Source of the DNA: an uncultured Verrucomicrobia subdivision 3 bacterium
GTDB taxonomy: Bacteria > Verrucomicrobiota > Verrucomicrobiia > Limisphaerales > UBA8199
Direction of reading: 5' to 3'
Assembly (NCBI GenBank): GCA_903913865.1
Contig: CAIWMU010000030.1
Span: 1 to 33,482 of the forward strand
Length of the DNA stretch: 33,482 nt
Below the pieces are notes generated by a model. It saw only the letters and a program-made list of their open reading frames with translations, was not told the DNA's origin and made no database searches. Positions 33,134 to 33,482 of the stretch are shown piece after piece. How positions within the stretch are numbered: the stretch's first letter is position 1; each line of letters starts with the position of its first letter. The position numbers were made by a program, and so were the translations under genes.

Positions 33134-33482
33134 CAGTTTCTGAATCCTGTCCCTTTCAACGCCAGCTCCCGGAGTTGATTTCAGACCTGCACTCGCATCG
33201 GATCGGTGGGCGGGCAAGCCTCCGCAGAAGCGGTCCGGGCTGTCCTGATCCACAGATTACAGAGTTGTGCATGTCGGTGCTGCTGATATGCCAAAAATCC
33301 ACAGGTCTGCAAAGTCCAAACAGGTCGGGGCCACATGGAATTATGGCTGATTCATGAAGTTGAGAGTGCTGAAGAATGACGGGCAGTGAGAAGAGAGAAT
33401 GCTCTTTTTGACTGTTTGGCTGACATGAAGTCGTAGAAGCCGGTGACGGTGGCCCTGCGTGGGTTGGTGCATTTTCGAATCC
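33134..33482. other. Right-edge region upstream of the ABC ATPase
   Basis: Likely holds the promoter of the ABC transporter genes, but no convincing -35/-10 pair was found. The last 131 bases (33352-33482) are open on the minus strand, ending in a TGA at 33352-33354 and reading ...ATVTGFYDFMSAKQSKRAFS... before the stop. This could be the C-terminal end of a gene that starts beyond the window, but no family is recognised. Confidence 0.3.

Noticed and set aside
32237-33178. 313-aa open frame on the plus strand
   Set aside because: Antisense to the ABC ATPase, which has complete Walker and signature motifs.
33248-33304. Two ATCCACAG copies 49 bases apart, resembling DnaA boxes
   Set aside because: Each differs from TTATCCACA at one or two positions. 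There are only two, with no AT-rich unwinding region and no replication genes nearby, so an origin is not supported.

Overview
The window looks like a chromosomal segment of a free-living, GC-rich Gram-negative bacterium, most probably a Verrucomicrobiota or close PVC-group relative. This is an inference from family content: a prepilin with an H-X9-DG C-terminal motif, a DUF1080 (3-keto-disaccharide hydrolase) protein, a NIPSNAP protein with a twin-arginine leader, a two-module DUF3857/transglutaminase protein, and many start codons with weak Shine-Dalgarno sequences. No rRNA, tRNA, CRISPR array, integrase or intact insertion sequence was seen. One near-perfect palindrome at 213-269 looks like a REP-type mobile repeat.

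Layout. (1) 1-291: intergenic DNA with the 57-bp palindrome. (2) 313-4161 (+): large exported protein with tandem DUF3857/transglutaminase modules, the second lacking its catalytic Cys and His. (3) 4367-6433 (+): acylphosphatase, metallophosphoesterase and a GT9 glycosyltransferase that appears to start at CTG. (4) 6423-11734 (-): read as truA, a secreted glycoside-hydrolase-like protein, menG/ubiE and araA. (5) 11893-15168 (+): SNF2-family ATPase. (6) 15479-18297 (+): two minor pseudopilins and a PilX-like protein, with no assembly machinery nearby. (7) 18441-21972 (-): H-X9-DG prepilin, orphan NarL-type response regulator, outer-membrane beta-barrel and a two-TM membrane protein. (8) 22136-25464 (+): DUF885 metallopeptidase-like protein and a zinc-ribbon/SDR fusion without the usual catalytic tyrosine. 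(9) 25569-27335 (-): EF-hand protein and a secreted protein of unknown function; a lipoprotein at 27486-27947 (+) diverges from the latter. (10) 28049-33133 (-): NIPSNAP protein, CDF metal transporter, DUF1080 protein, and an RbsC/RbsA-type sugar ABC permease and ATPase. The binding protein is not in the window.

How they fit. The araA gene, the GH-like protein, the DUF1080 protein and the ribose-type ABC transporter suggest a carbohydrate-degrading, heterotrophic lifestyle. Housekeeping genes (truA, menG, SNF2 ATPase) are mixed with secreted or envelope proteins of unknown role. I found no compact defence or mobile system. The best candidates for new biology are the zinc-ribbon SDR-like protein (23932-25464), the secreted orphan (26256-27335), the half-dead transglutaminase protein, the assembly-free pseudopilin trio, and several palindromes in divergent promoter regions.
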